Source: Sinanaerobacter sp. ZZT-01 (GTDB lineage Bacteria > Bacillota > Clostridia > Peptostreptococcales > Anaerovoracaceae). Taken from it: a stretch of DNA of 64,000 bases. A program made the translations under genes and the position numbers. The stretch is taken from positions 1,240,001-1,304,000 of the forward strand of contig NZ_CP141728.1 of assembly GCF_035621135.1 (NCBI RefSeq), written 5' to 3'. Below, piece after piece: positions 17,841 to 28,215 of the stretch (position 1 is the first letter of the stretch; each line of letters opens with the position of its first letter). The notes beneath the pieces were generated by a model. It searched no databases. It was not told where the DNA came from and saw only the letters and a list, made by a program, of their open reading frames with translations.

Positions 17841-18299
17841 ATGAAAATTAAAAATTATGACCAAACAGATGAAAGGATTCTTAATTTATTAATTGAAAAT
17901 TCCCGTATGTCCTACATTGAAATTGCTGAGAAAGTCGGCTTATCTCGTATCTCTGTGAAAAATCGCATAGAGTCTTTAGAAAATTCAGGTGTCATTGAAC
18001 GCTATACCGTCATTTTAAACCCAGAAAAAATAGGAAGAAATGTATCTGTATTTTTCAGTATACAAGCAAAGCCGGAAGCTCTTTACTCTATTATTGACAC
18101 GCTTAGTGGAGAAGAATCTATAACGGATATGTATTTAATGACAGGCTCCTCAAATCTTCATGTTCATGCAGTTTTAGGTATCAATGAAAATTTAGAAACC
18201 TTTCTTTTAGATAAAATTTATAAGCTTCCTGGTATTGAGCATATTGAAAGTGAGCTGATTATCTCAAGGCTTAAAACACGAAAAGGTATCCGTGTTTAG
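17841..18299 (+). CDS. Lrp/AsnC family transcriptional regulator
   Basis: The 152-aa protein has an N-terminal helix-turn-helix (DERILNLLIENSRMSYIEIAEKVGLSRISVKNRI) and a C-terminal RAM ligand-binding domain with DMYLMTGSSNLHVHAVL. I start at 17841, where GAAGGTGAT stands eight bases upstream; the ATG at 17823 precedes that site. It diverges from the chromate transporter pair across an AT-rich 211-base gap and probably regulates it or itself in response to an amino acid. Confidence 0.92.
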   Translation: MKIKNYDQTDERILNLLIENSRMSYIEIAEKVGLSRISVKNRIESLENSGVIERYTVILNPEKIGRNVSVFFSIQAKPEALYSIIDTLSGEESITDMYLMTGSSNLHVHAVLGINENLETFLLDKIYKLPGIEHIESELIISRLKTRKGIRV

Positions 18300-18349
18300 C
18301 TGTATTATTTCACTAAAAAAGAATCATACATTTCTCGTTTAAATAATAA

Positions 18350-18410
18350 AATGACCCTCTCTTAGTCTTTTCTTTTCAAAGAAAATAATCCAAGAGACGG
18401 CCATTTTTTG
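18350..18410. terminator. Bidirectional terminator between lrp-like gene and putP
   Basis: An imperfect 16-bp inverted repeat (18350-18365 with 18390-18405) is flanked by a T-run on the plus side and AT-rich sequence on the minus side. It lies between two convergent genes. Confidence 0.75.
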
Positions 18411-18417
18411 TTATAAA

Positions 18418-19899
18418 TTATTTTACACTATCAAATTCAGCTAATACTTTTTCATTCGGTGTCGTGATTAGACTGACAATTACAATACCAAGAGAAGCAA
18501 TGATAAATCCTGGTATAATCTCATAAATGTTAAATATGCCGCCTAGCTTTGCAATATTTTTTAAATAATACCACAATAAGTCGCTGATACCTCCTGCAAC
18601 CATACCAGCAATTGCGCCCTGTACTGTTGCACGTCTCCAGAAAAGAGAAAATAAAATGAGCGGGCCAAATGCAGCACCAAAGCCTCCCCACGCACAGGAT
18701 ACCAAACTAAATACGGAGCTATTCGGATTTAGTGCTAGTAAAATTGCGACGGCTGCGACCACGATAACGGTGAAGCGACTCATCCAGACCATAGTCATTT
18801 CATCCATTTTCTTTTTCGATATCAATCCATAAAGATCAGTAGATACAGACGATGCAGTTACCAATAACTGCGAACTCGCTGTACTCATGATAGCCGCTAA
18901 GATCGCAATAAGCAAGAGTCCTGAAACCACATCATTAAACATAAAGTGGATCATATCCATATAAATAGTTTCTCCATCCGCTAAATTCGGCATATAGGCT
19001 TTCCCAATCAATCCGATGGACACTGCTGCACTTAATGTAATCAAAACCCAGACCATTGCAACGACTCGAGATTTTTTTATTTGATCCGGTGATTCAATTG
19101 CCATAAATCGTACTAAAATGTGCGGTTGTCCAAAATAACCGAGCCCCCATCCCAAAGCAGACGCGAGTAACAGCGTATCCAAGTTTCCCTGTTTCATCGG
19201 TAGCAGGCTCCAAGAATCTGTTGCGATCTCAGAAAGGCGGGCTGCAACCTGTGAAAAGCCGCCCATATCCGAGCAGGCGATAATCGGAACAATAATCAAT
19301 GCAAAAAACATAATTGTTCCTTGTACAGTATCTGCCCAGCATACGGCAGAGAATCCTCCAAATGCAGTATAAGACAAAATAATCAACGTTCCTATAATCA
19401 GACCCACTGTATATGGCAATCCAAATATGGTAGAAAACAATTTTGCACCTGCCGAAAACTGTGCTGCTGTATAAATCAAGAAAAATATAACAGTAAATAT
19501 AGCTGATATTCCACGTAGGATGTGCTTTTTATCTTGAAAACGATTTTCAAAAAAATCAGGAAGAGTAAGGGAATCATTTGATATTTCCGTATACTTTCTC
19601 AATTTTTTTGCTACAAACAGCCAATTCAAATAAGTTCCCAGTGCTAATCCAATTGCAATCCACAAAGCTTCCGAGGTACCCTGGTAAACAATATAGGCAA
19701 GTCCTGGAAGTCCAATCAAAAGCCATCCGCTCATATCGGATGCCTGTGCTGACATTGCTGTTACCCAGCTATTCAGCTTTCTTCCTCCCAAAGCAAAGTC
19801 TGACATATTTTTCGTTTTGTTATAGAATATGACACCAATGAATGCCTGGCTGATTAAGTAAATAGCAAAGATCACTGCTATGGTCATTAAAAAATTCAC
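18418..19899 (-). CDS. putP: Sodium/proline symporter PutP
   Basis: The 493-aa protein has about 13 membrane helices. It matches the SSS family in ALGGRKLNSWVTAMSAQASDMSGWLLIGLPG, which includes the sodium and proline site, and in CWGGFGAAFGPLILFSLFWRR. It imports proline with Na+ for nutrition or osmoprotection. The start lies eight bases after the DUF951 gene, so the two are probably cotranscribed with serS. Confidence 0.92.
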   Translation of the reverse strand: MNFLMTIAVIFAIYLISQAFIGVIFYNKTKNMSDFALGGRKLNSWVTAMSAQASDMSGWLLIGLPGLAYIVYQGTSEALWIAIGLALGTYLNWLFVAKKLRKYTEISNDSLTLPDFFENRFQDKKHILRGISAIFTVIFFLIYTAAQFSAGAKLFSTIFGLPYTVGLIIGTLIILSYTAFGGFSAVCWADTVQGTIMFFALIIVPIIACSDMGGFSQVAARLSEIATDSWSLLPMKQGNLDTLLLASALGWGLGYFGQPHILVRFMAIESPDQIKKSRVVAMVWVLITLSAAVSIGLIGKAYMPNLADGETIYMDMIHFMFNDVVSGLLLIAILAAIMSTASSQLLVTASSVSTDLYGLISKKKMDEMTMVWMSRFTVIVVAAVAILLALNPNSSVFSLVSCAWGGFGAAFGPLILFSLFWRRATVQGAIAGMVAGGISDLLWYYLKNIAKLGGIFNIYEIIPGFIIASLGIVIVSLITTPNEKVLAEFDSVK

Positions 19900-19907
19900 T
19901 CCTTTTT

Positions 19908-20111
19908 CTATTCAGAACGCCTGATCGCCTCTGAGTTGATTTTTTTCACCCTTTTTTCCAAATGTGGGCGATCCAGCCAGATCTGGGCTTGGCAAGTCAG
20001 GCATTTCAAACGAAAATCCATGCCTGTCCGCATAACCTCAAATGTATTTCCACCACAAGGGTGAGTTTTTTTTAATTCCAGCCGATCTCCTACATTTATC
20101 TTTAGCGGCAT
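19908..20111 (-). CDS. DUF951 family protein
   Basis: The 67-aa protein matches DUF951: GDRLELKKTHPCGGNTFEVMRTGMDFRLKCLTC, with a conserved HPCG and a later LTC that may bind a metal, followed by RPHLEKRVKK. The function is unknown; the family is widespread in Firmicutes, often near serS or parB. GGAGGTGA precedes the ATG. It lies 36 bases downstream of serS. Confidence 0.93.
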   Translation of the reverse strand: MPLKINVGDRLELKKTHPCGGNTFEVMRTGMDFRLKCLTCQAQIWLDRPHLEKRVKKINSEAIRRSE

Positions 20112-20147
20112 TATCTCACCTCCATAGATTGAGTGAATACTCTATGT

Positions 20148-21425
20148 CTATTTCTTTTCTATCTTATCTGTCCCCATGTAGTCTTGCAATGCTTTCGGAA
20201 TTAAGACAGACCCATCTGCCTGCTGATAATTTTCCAAAATTGCGGCTACAGTTCTCCCAACAGCTAAACCTGAACCATTTAAGGTATGAACAAATTCCGG
20301 CTTTTCTTTTGGTCCCCTTCGGAAACGGACATTTGCTCTCCTTGCCTGGTAGCTTTCAAAATTACTGCAGGAAGAAATCTCGACATATCTTCCATAGCTT
20401 GGCATCCAAACTTCAATGTCATAAGTCTCTGCAGAAGAAAAGCCCAGATCGCCTGTAGACAAACGTACCACGCGATAAGGAATTTCCAGCTTTTGAAGCA
20501 CACTTTCTGCTGCTGCAAGCAAAGAATCTAATTCTTTATAAGATTCCTCTGGTTTACAGAACTTTACCAGTTCAACCTTGTTAAATTGGTGCTGACGAAT
20601 CAATCCGCGCGTATCTCTTCCCGCAGAGCCGGCTTCTTTACGAAAGCAAGGTGTATAAGCCGTATAATAAACGGGAAGTTCTTCTGGATCTAAAATCTCC
20701 TGTGCACGAAGATTAGTAAGAGGAACTTCGGCAGTCGGCACTAGGAAGAAATCTTTGGCCGGAATATGGAACATATCATCTTCAAATTTCGGAAGCTGTC
20801 CTGTGCCGGTCATCGCATCACGATTCACCATAAATGGAGGTAGTATTTCCGTATATCCATGTTCACTGGTGTGTAAGTTCAACATAAAATTTATTACAGA
20901 ACGTTCTAAACGTGCTCCTAATCCTTTATAGACTGTAAAACGAGTTCCCGAAATTTTAGCAGCTCTCTCAAAATCTAAAATATCTAAATCGCTTCCAATA
21001 TCCCAATGTGCTTTTTGTTCAAAATCAAATTTTTTCGGTTCTCCCCACTTTTTAACTTCAAGGTTTGCTGAATCATCCGCTCCGACCGGACAGAGTTCAC
21101 ACGGTGCGTTTGGAATATTTAAAAGTGCATTTCTTAAATTTACTTCGACTTCGCTGACTTGCGCATCCAAACCTTTAATCTTCTCAGAAAGAGTTTTCAT
21201 CTCTGCCATCAGCTGCGTCGTATCAACACCCTCTTTTTTCAGCTTCGGAATCTGCTTTGAATCCTGATTTTGTTTATTTTTCATCGCTTCTACTTCAGCA
21301 AGTATACTTTTTCTTTTGTCATCCAATTCCAGTACCGTACTCAATCCAAAGTCTCCATGGCCTCTGGATTCCACTGCCTTTTTAATCGATTCATATTCTT
21401 CTCTGATACGTTTAATATCTAACAT
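20148..21425 (-). CDS. serS: Seryl-tRNA synthetase SerS
   Basis: The 425-aa class II enzyme charges tRNA-Ser. Residues ~1-110 form the antiparallel coiled-coil arm that grips the tRNA variable arm. Motif 2 reads [24 protein letters not shown] and motif 3 is [20 protein letters not shown]. Length and motif order are normal. GGAGAA precedes the ATG at 21425. There is no T-box leader in the 60 bases separating it from the glutamine synthetase gene. Confidence 0.97.
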   Translation of the reverse strand: MLDIKRIREEYESIKKAVESRGHGDFGLSTVLELDDKRKSILAEVEAMKNKQNQDSKQIPKLKKEGVDTTQLMAEMKTLSEKIKGLDAQVSEVEVNLRNALLNIPNAPCELCPVGADDSANLEVKKWGEPKKFDFEQKAHWDIGSDLDILDFERAAKISGTRFTVYKGLGARLERSVINFMLNLHTSEHGYTEILPPFMVNRDAMTGTGQLPKFEDDMFHIPAKDFFLVPTAEVPLTNLRAQEILDPEELPVYYTAYTPCFRKEAGSAGRDTRGLIRQHQFNKVELVKFCKPEESYKELDSLLAAAESVLQKLEIPYRVVRLSTGDLGFSSAETYDIEVWMPSYGRYVEISSCSNFESYQARRANVRFRRGPKEKPEFVHTLNGSGLAVGRTVAAILENYQQADGSVLIPKALQDYMGTDKIEKK

Positions 21426-21485
21426 TTCGGTTCTCCTCTCAGGGCAAAATCTGTCCTATTTTTTCATTTTTTATGCAGTTAATAT

Positions 21486-23393
21486 TTAAAACAAATTTTT
21501 CTTATACGTAATGTAAGCATCGATTAATGCCTGCTCCTTCTCCTGCATTTCTAATTGCAAATCGGAAGCCAGCTGATAGTCACCCTCATCTAAAGCATTT
21601 TTAATACGGGTAAGCAAAGATTTTTCCCGAATACTATCTTTTGCTAAATACGTCCGCATCAATTGAATTTCCTGCCAATTTTTATCATCTAAATCTGTGG
21701 AATCTTCCGGGCTATGACACTTTTTGCACTCCCGAACGAGCTCCATGGTATTTAAAATAATTCGATTATGAAGCTCCGTTGCCCACTGTGCAATCGTAGC
21801 CTCTTTATAGGACTCCAAGCTTAGAGGCGTCATGACTCCATTTCTCATCAAAACCTTTAATTTGTCTGGGTACTGATCAAATGCACAAATATTTTCCCAG
21901 ACGGTAGCCGGTGCTTTACCAAAATATTTGTTTCTTTCTTCCTTTGTATAATCTTCAAATACATCCTTTTCGCTGCGATAAACTCTTTCCTTCTCTAAAT
22001 AAAAGGCTTCTTCATCATGTTCTTTTGAAATCGCTTTCTCTAATTCCTTTGGTGTTTTCCCTGCTAAAAGAACCTCTTTGATGCCATCAAGCATCGTCAT
22101 AAACCCAGATGCAAGCACTAAGTATGTATTGCTCTTTGGATTCGGTGCCCGAAGCTCAAAGCGAGTGGAAAGCGGATTTTTCTCATCTCGAACTAAACCG
22201 ATTAAAACGGTACGATTTCTGGATGGATTCTTCGCTGTATGACCAAGAGACGTTACGATGCAAATAGGAGCTTCAAACCCAGGCTTCAAACGGTTTAATG
22301 CATCATTGGATGATGTAACAAAAGGATTTATAATTTCATAGTTTTTCAAAATACCCATTAGGCCGCCAAACCCAATTGGGCTCATAAAATCTTGTTGCAT
22401 ATCAAGCGGCGCAAACAAGTTAATTATTTTCCCGTTCTTTAATCTTGCTGCAACTCCCATATGTGTATGTTCTCCGCTACCCGCTACTCCGTCGATCGGC
22501 TTTGCCATAAAGGTGACCTCTAAGCCGTATAAGCGAAAGATGTCTCGAACCACATATTTTACTTGATTTTCATTGTCTGCAGCTTGTAAGGCGGAGCTGT
22601 ACTTCCAATCAATTTCAAGCTGTTCCATAACGTGGTCAAATTCTCCGGAGCTTCCAAGCTTTGCTTTAACACCACCAACTTCCTTATGGCCCATCTCTAC
22701 TTCAAAACCATATTTATCTAAAAGCAATAAGGATTTCTCTAAAGCGGTTCTTACTGGACCAATGGTCCGTTTCCAATATTGTTCCTTCAATACCTGTGAT
22801 GTAGAAAGCTGTTCTCGATCCGCCTTGTCATCCGGCGTTTTTACCCAAAATTCCAATTCAGTTGCAGCCGTCAATAATATCTCATCAATCTCATCTACGC
22901 TATCTAGTGGTAGATATTCAAAAACATATGGATTTTGCTTCAGTAATTCTAGAATTTCTTTTTTAAAGGTATTTACCGCATCTCTTAGTATCACACGAGA
23001 GCCAACCTCCGCAGTATCATTGTGGATCAAAAATGATGGAATCCGTAAGGTTCCTACCGGCATACCCGTTTTTTTATCTAAATGGTAGAAATTATAATCT
23101 ACATACCAATTTATATTTACATCTGGAATGATATCTACTTTTGCATTATTCAAAGCCGCGATCTTTGGCAGAACTACACTGGAACCATCTGTCTGTACAC
23201 CTTGTGACAAGTATTTTTCCATATCCTCAATAAATAAATCCACCGGAATCTTTTCATCTGTATCATGACCTCCGATATCTAATCCCACCAATGATACAAA
23301 GTATATTTCCGGATGTGCCTTTAATATATTTGTGATTTCTTTCACACTGTGCTTTTCAGCCGGTATGTTAAACAACATTTTATCTAGTTCCAT
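21486..23393 (-). CDS. Glutamine synthetase, long type (635 aa)
   Basis: The protein carries the glutamine synthetase catalytic marks in degenerate form: TELEFWV (the ExE metal site), VAGSGEHTHMG (the H-x-H region of the active site), NALNRLKPGFEAPICIV, NRTVLIG and RFELRAPNPKSNTYLVL. It is much longer than classical type I enzymes (~450 aa). The extra length includes an insertion around residues 145-215 and a ~100-residue C-terminal region with ECKKCHSPE. It should make glutamine from glutamate, ammonia and ATP, but substrate variants exist in this branch. GGAGGG precedes the ATG. A terminator lies on its upstream side. Confidence 0.85.
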   Translation of the reverse strand: MELDKMLFNIPAEKHSVKEITNILKAHPEIYFVSLVGLDIGGHDTDEKIPVDLFIEDMEKYLSQGVQTDGSSVVLPKIAALNNAKVDIIPDVNINWYVDYNFYHLDKKTGMPVGTLRIPSFLIHNDTAEVGSRVILRDAVNTFKKEILELLKQNPYVFEYLPLDSVDEIDEILLTAATELEFWVKTPDDKADREQLSTSQVLKEQYWKRTIGPVRTALEKSLLLLDKYGFEVEMGHKEVGGVKAKLGSSGEFDHVMEQLEIDWKYSSALQAADNENQVKYVVRDIFRLYGLEVTFMAKPIDGVAGSGEHTHMGVAARLKNGKIINLFAPLDMQQDFMSPIGFGGLMGILKNYEIINPFVTSSNDALNRLKPGFEAPICIVTSLGHTAKNPSRNRTVLIGLVRDEKNPLSTRFELRAPNPKSNTYLVLASGFMTMLDGIKEVLLAGKTPKELEKAISKEHDEEAFYLEKERVYRSEKDVFEDYTKEERNKYFGKAPATVWENICAFDQYPDKLKVLMRNGVMTPLSLESYKEATIAQWATELHNRIILNTMELVRECKKCHSPEDSTDLDDKNWQEIQLMRTYLAKDSIREKSLLTRIKNALDEGDYQLASDLQLEMQEKEQALIDAYITYKKNLF

Positions 23394-23531
23394 AAATCGC
23401 TCCCTCCTATATTGCTCTTTGTATTTTTATTCAATTATTAATTCTAAAACATTATTATACCTTGAAAACACAGTTCTTGCCAAGCTTTTTATATGAAAAA
23501 TCTAATTCATCATAAGTCTTTTGTATAAGAT

Positions 23532-23558
23532 AAAAGCACTGTAGAAACCAGTGCTTTT
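23532..23558 (-). terminator. Terminator downstream of the UPF0182 gene
   Basis: AAAAGCACTG and CAGTGCTTTT (23532-23541, 23549-23558) form a ten-base-pair stem followed on the minus strand by TATCTTATA. It separates the UPF0182 gene from glutamine synthetase. Confidence 0.75.
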
Positions 23559-23581
23559 GTCCTTTTACTGTTTTTTCGAAA

Positions 23582-26491
23582 TTAATCAATCGTTGAATCA
23601 TTCTTCTGTGCTTGTTCTGCTGTTTCTCCAGTCGGATTGAGTAATGTCAGATATTTTTCTAATTCCTTTAAATATTCACCGTATGCTCCCCAATCACCAT
23701 TTTTCTGTGCGGCAAGTGCATTATTAAAGGCATCATTTGCATAAATTGCAAGCTCTGTATTCGATAGAACATTGCTGTCTACGCCGCTGCTGCTATCGGT
23801 TCCTTCCGAGCTCGGTTTAGCGGAATTCAAAGGCGCTCCTGCTCCTTCTCCAAACATCTTATCCAATGCTTGCGCCAATGTCGGTTCATAAGCAATGCGG
23901 TCTCCGTAGTAGACAATCACACGTTTTACTTCCGGCAAACTATTATTGGAAGCTTCCAAATAAACCGGTTCTACATACATGATCGAATTCTCAATTGGTA
24001 TTACAAACATATTACCACGGCTGTATTTGGAACCTGCTGTACTCCACAAAGAAAATTCTTTTGAAATTGTAGTATCTTGGTCAATCTGCGCTTCAATTTG
24101 ACGCGGTCCGTAAATAACACGATCCTTCGGCAATTGATACAAAACCAGGTCTCCGTAATACTCTCCGTCATTCCTAGCAACCAGCAGCCCTGTCATGTTT
24201 TGTTTTCCATTCGGTGTATATGGGATAGAGTTAATAAACTCAACATTCTCTTCACCTGGCATCTTCATAACATAATAGGTTGGCTCCATAGCAATTTCTT
24301 CGGTTCCGAATACCTCATTTGCAATCGCCCACAAGTCTTCACTTTGATAAAAGACATTGACGTCACTCATATGATATTTTTTATAGACGTTTGCCTGTAT
24401 ATTGAACAAGAAATTCGGATATCGAATATGGGACTGTAAGCTTTCTGGCATCTGGCTAAAGTCCTTAAACAGCTTCGGATAGATCTTAGCTAAAGTGTTT
24501 GCAATTGGGTCCTTATCATCCACAAGATAGAAGGTCGCATCTCCATTATAAGCATCCACTACCACTTTAACAGAGTTCCGGATGTAATTCGCCTTAGAAT
24601 CTTCAGAAAACGGTTCAGAATATGGGTAATATTGACTTGCTGTGTATGCATCTAAAATCCAATAGAGCCTCCCATCCACAGTTACGATGTAAGGGTCTTT
24701 ATCATACGCAAGGAATGGTGCAATTTTTTGAACACGTTCCTTAATGTTTCGATTAATGATAACCTTTGAATTACTGTCAATGTTGCCCGAAACTAATATC
24801 TTCAAGTTTTGCTCCCGTATTGCAAATAAAATGCGATTGAGCATATTTAATTTAATTCCCGCATTCCCCTCATAGGTAGTATATTTATTTTTTGTACCGG
24901 ATGGATAATCAAATTCCTTTTCTGTTGTATTTGTAATGATATAATTATTTGTTTTTTCACCAAAATAGATTTCCGGTCTTGCAATATTAATTTCTTCGAT
25001 CTCTGAAACCGGAGGAATGCTGTTAATCATCATATCAGGCTGCCCACTGGCCGTTACTTTATCAACGCGGGATAACGTAATGCCATAACCATGGGTATAT
25101 TTTATATGCCTTGTCAACCACTGTTCTGTAATTTTAGATTCATCAATCTCACGCGCTGACAAAAATGTTTGTGTATACTCTCCATTTACCATATAACGAT
25201 CTACATCAACATCGTTAAACGTATAATAAGATCGAATACTTTGTGTTTGATTATAAAATTGCTCTACAGGGGTAAAGTCATTAATTCGAATATTTGAAAT
25301 TGTCCCCATGTTATTTAGGATATCATCCTTTGTCAAAGTATTCGTTGCTGGGAAATTTTTAATTTCAATGTCTTGTAAATCGTATGCTTTTTGCGTAAAT
25401 GCAATATTATTCTCCAGATATTTACTTTCCTTACTGATTTCGTCCGGAGAAACGATCAAACTTTGCACCAAACCTGCTGCAACCGTACCGCCAATTGAAA
25501 TTAAAATCATGAGAACCGGTACAGAAAGCATGGTCTTATAACTTCGTTTTCTCAGTCCGATAACAAAGAATATTGCTGCAAACAGCGCAAGTCCCATCAG
25601 CACACGATAAATCCATAGAGTTACGTTAATATCTGTGAACCCAGCTCCATAGAGTAAACCAGTCTGTGAGTACAGCAAGCTAAATTGTTTAATGAATAAA
25701 TTTGTACCTATCATTAGAAAGAAAACAACACCCATAATTGCAATTTGCTTGGACGCAATAGATAAAAGCTGGTTAAAGTTATTCTTATCAAATTGCTTTT
25801 TTGCTTTCCGATTACCAAATTTCCCATTGGCCATCTGTCCAAACATATCACCAAATGGGCCGAAATTGTTAAAGTTACCAGTGAATCTGCGTGTCCCATC
25901 ATCTTCCTGTGTAAATGGCTGCGGCTCTTCTTCTTCAAACATTGTAGGTTTACGCATTCCTAAAAGAATAAAGTAAAATAACAGTGTAACAATGAAAAAT
26001 GCAACGACTAGGCCTAAAGCAATTTGGTTTAACTGTGAAAGGAATTCCATTTTAAAAACATAGAATGAAATATCGTGATTAAAAATCGGGTCTGCCAAGC
26101 CAAAGTTCGTACTATTTTGATACTGCAAAATTTGGAACCATAGCTTTGTAACTGTAGATAGAGTAACAATCAGACCAAACAACGCACTCAATCCCAATGA
26201 AATATGATTGAGCGTCTTTTCTTCTTTGGCAGTATATCCTCCAATCTTAACTTTTTTGTAATAACCTTTTTTAAGAGACTGGAGATACAAATACGTTAGA
26301 ATCGTTAAGACAATAAATGTAGGAACACCTATTTTCATTTGTGTAAATAATTGCGTGAAAAATACGCTGGTATAACCCATTTCACTGAACCATAAATAGT
26401 CCACCGCAAAGCGGATTAAGGTTCCAAATCCGGTAATTAATATCATTAAAATAATAATAAAAATTCCAAGTCCCATCCTGTTCTTTTTCAA
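23582..26491 (-). CDS. UPF0182 family membrane protein
   Basis: The 969-aa protein has seven to eight N-terminal membrane helices (residues ~5-345) followed by a large extracytoplasmic domain to about residue 900, then a low-complexity Ser/Gly linker and a short helix. The motifs RSYYTFNDVDVDRYMVNG, RHIKYTHGYGITLSRV and NYIRNSVKVVVDAYNGDATFY identify UPF0182. The function is unknown. The start is a TTG at 26491, preceded by AGAGGTGATGAT; no ATG fits. It lies 21 bases after the PEP carboxykinase gene and is probably in its transcript. Confidence 0.9.
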   Translation of the reverse strand: MKKNRMGLGIFIIILMILITGFGTLIRFAVDYLWFSEMGYTSVFFTQLFTQMKIGVPTFIVLTILTYLYLQSLKKGYYKKVKIGGYTAKEEKTLNHISLGLSALFGLIVTLSTVTKLWFQILQYQNSTNFGLADPIFNHDISFYVFKMEFLSQLNQIALGLVVAFFIVTLLFYFILLGMRKPTMFEEEEPQPFTQEDDGTRRFTGNFNNFGPFGDMFGQMANGKFGNRKAKKQFDKNNFNQLLSIASKQIAIMGVVFFLMIGTNLFIKQFSLLYSQTGLLYGAGFTDINVTLWIYRVLMGLALFAAIFFVIGLRKRSYKTMLSVPVLMILISIGGTVAAGLVQSLIVSPDEISKESKYLENNIAFTQKAYDLQDIEIKNFPATNTLTKDDILNNMGTISNIRINDFTPVEQFYNQTQSIRSYYTFNDVDVDRYMVNGEYTQTFLSAREIDESKITEQWLTRHIKYTHGYGITLSRVDKVTASGQPDMMINSIPPVSEIEEINIARPEIYFGEKTNNYIITNTTEKEFDYPSGTKNKYTTYEGNAGIKLNMLNRILFAIREQNLKILVSGNIDSNSKVIINRNIKERVQKIAPFLAYDKDPYIVTVDGRLYWILDAYTASQYYPYSEPFSEDSKANYIRNSVKVVVDAYNGDATFYLVDDKDPIANTLAKIYPKLFKDFSQMPESLQSHIRYPNFLFNIQANVYKKYHMSDVNVFYQSEDLWAIANEVFGTEEIAMEPTYYVMKMPGEENVEFINSIPYTPNGKQNMTGLLVARNDGEYYGDLVLYQLPKDRVIYGPRQIEAQIDQDTTISKEFSLWSTAGSKYSRGNMFVIPIENSIMYVEPVYLEASNNSLPEVKRVIVYYGDRIAYEPTLAQALDKMFGEGAGAPLNSAKPSSEGTDSSSGVDSNVLSNTELAIYANDAFNNALAAQKNGDWGAYGEYLKELEKYLTLLNPTGETAEQAQKNDSTID

Positions 26492-26512
26492 ATCATCACC
26501 TCTTTTGTTTCA

Positions 26513-28162
26513 TTACATTAATAATAGTTTCTGTAAAGAATCAACTGCTTCCTCCGGAAGCGCATCTCTTCCCCCTTTCAATTCCCTTAATGAATCCAGA
26601 TATTTAATACGGTTTTCAATACTTCCTCTCAGCAACTCTTTGTAGGCTCTACTGGAAAAATTCAGTTCAAAGCCTTCTACTTCCATTGTACACATTCCCT
26701 CAAAGCGTCCAAATGGCTTCATTTGAACATTTTCATCCACAATTTTTTCAATAATGCTGATCGTAACTTCTTTTGGAATCTTTTTGTCTAAGAAGTAACC
26801 TGTATTCAAAATATAGCATTCAACTCCTCTTTTTTCAAATAAAGCCTTAAATTTATGGTAATCCTCTTTTAATGCATAGGTCCGAAACGGGTTTGCATAG
26901 GGTTCAAAAACTAATTTATTTCGATCTATACCTCGTAGAATTTTTTCTGCCGTGCTTCTCTTTGTTGCTAAGCAAGCACCCATAACTGACGCTAATGTTG
27001 GGTCTTCCAGCTTTAAAACGGGTGGCAGAGAATTATCCTTCATAAGCCAAATAATGGTATTAATTGGCTCTTCTAATTTGTCCACTCGATTTGTTGCCCA
27101 GAGTTTTGATTTGATTGCTCGTCCATTTCCGTTTCGAATATCTTCCGTCACAGGTACGAGTTTTCCATCTTCATCAATCGTCGCCCCGCAATTTTGCATA
27201 GTAATTAAAAATTTATTATCCTTTGAAGTCAAAGGATAATCCTGTGTCTTATCAAAATAGGATGGTTCTAATGCGACGGTTGAACCATTTTCAGTAGAAA
27301 TGATATAAGCATCGTCATGCAATACTGTTACTTCGTATTTCCCATTGTGTTTTGCATGAGTCAGTGTGGATTTCCCAGAACCAGAAAGGCCGAAAACTCC
27401 CATAACATGTGTTCTCCCATCCTTTCGAATCATGCGCTTCAGCCCGCCGTGGCATGCGGCATAGCCATTGCGGTTTGCGATCCCCCACGCTAATGTTAAG
27501 GTTCCTTTTTTATGCTCGCCGAAATATCGAAGTCCTAAAATTGCTGCACAATTATGCTCAGGATCAAAATAAGCAAGTCCATTTGGATGACGTTCATCTC
27601 TCCAATCCGGGTCTGACAAGATAAAAATATCTGGTTCATTGTCGATCACTTTAGATTTTTCATACATTTGATCGTAAAATAGATTCATATATTGAAAATT
27701 TAATAGCCAATTATATAAAGTATTTTCATATGTCTGCGGAACTAAAAGATTCGCTTTTACCATAAAATCTTCATTTAATCCGATATATGCTTTTGAGTGA
27801 AGCATGTTTTTATATCTTGTTTTATATACGGCTTCTCTCAATACGGCAGCAATATCTGCCTCTAGAATACCCTCTTCGCCTAAGATAACTCGTGCGCCTG
27901 CAAATCTTCCTACCGTCTCTCCATCATTAAACAGTAATACTTTTGCTTCTTCCGGAAGACCTAACTTTTCCGGCTCATATACGGGCATGTCCGTTACGAT
28001 TGTACCAGTAGATTCTTTCGCTAATTCATATGCTTCTTTTAAATCAAAAACACGTCTTACATTGTTTCCGTAAAAAGCAGTTTCAATCGTTGTTCTGGAT
28101 TGAGAAAATGCCACATTTTGTGAACTGATTTCGTTGCGTTTAAAATTTGAATTTGTTGCCAT
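26513..28162 (-). CDS. Phosphoenolpyruvate carboxykinase (ATP), divergent
   Basis: The 549-aa protein is a PEPCK-like enzyme that interconverts oxaloacetate and PEP using ATP. The P-loop reads GLSGSGKSTLT, where classical enzymes have GLSGTGKTTL. Preceding it is an LGLRYFGEHKKGTLTLAW segment that resembles the family's Y-GE-K-- motif. After the P-loop are VLHDDAYII and a segment ending ASVMGACLATKRSTAEK. The C-terminal half differs from E. coli PckA, so the assignment is at family level. The start has AAGGAG at long spacing. The gene sits between the zinc-ribbon protein and UPF0182. Confidence 0.8.
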   Translation of the reverse strand: MATNSNFKRNEISSQNVAFSQSRTTIETAFYGNNVRRVFDLKEAYELAKESTGTIVTDMPVYEPEKLGLPEEAKVLLFNDGETVGRFAGARVILGEEGILEADIAAVLREAVYKTRYKNMLHSKAYIGLNEDFMVKANLLVPQTYENTLYNWLLNFQYMNLFYDQMYEKSKVIDNEPDIFILSDPDWRDERHPNGLAYFDPEHNCAAILGLRYFGEHKKGTLTLAWGIANRNGYAACHGGLKRMIRKDGRTHVMGVFGLSGSGKSTLTHAKHNGKYEVTVLHDDAYIISTENGSTVALEPSYFDKTQDYPLTSKDNKFLITMQNCGATIDEDGKLVPVTEDIRNGNGRAIKSKLWATNRVDKLEEPINTIIWLMKDNSLPPVLKLEDPTLASVMGACLATKRSTAEKILRGIDRNKLVFEPYANPFRTYALKEDYHKFKALFEKRGVECYILNTGYFLDKKIPKEVTISIIEKIVDENVQMKPFGRFEGMCTMEVEGFELNFSSRAYKELLRGSIENRIKYLDSLRELKGGRDALPEEAVDSLQKLLLM

Positions 28163-28215
28163 TTTAGTTTCTGTTATTGCTCCTTTTCTTTTACTATTAT
28201 TATTATTTTATCCAA

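Noticed and set aside
21426-21485. T-box leader for serS
   Set aside because: Only 60 bases separate serS from the upstream glutamine synthetase gene, and no T-box sequence (TGGNACCGCG) is present.
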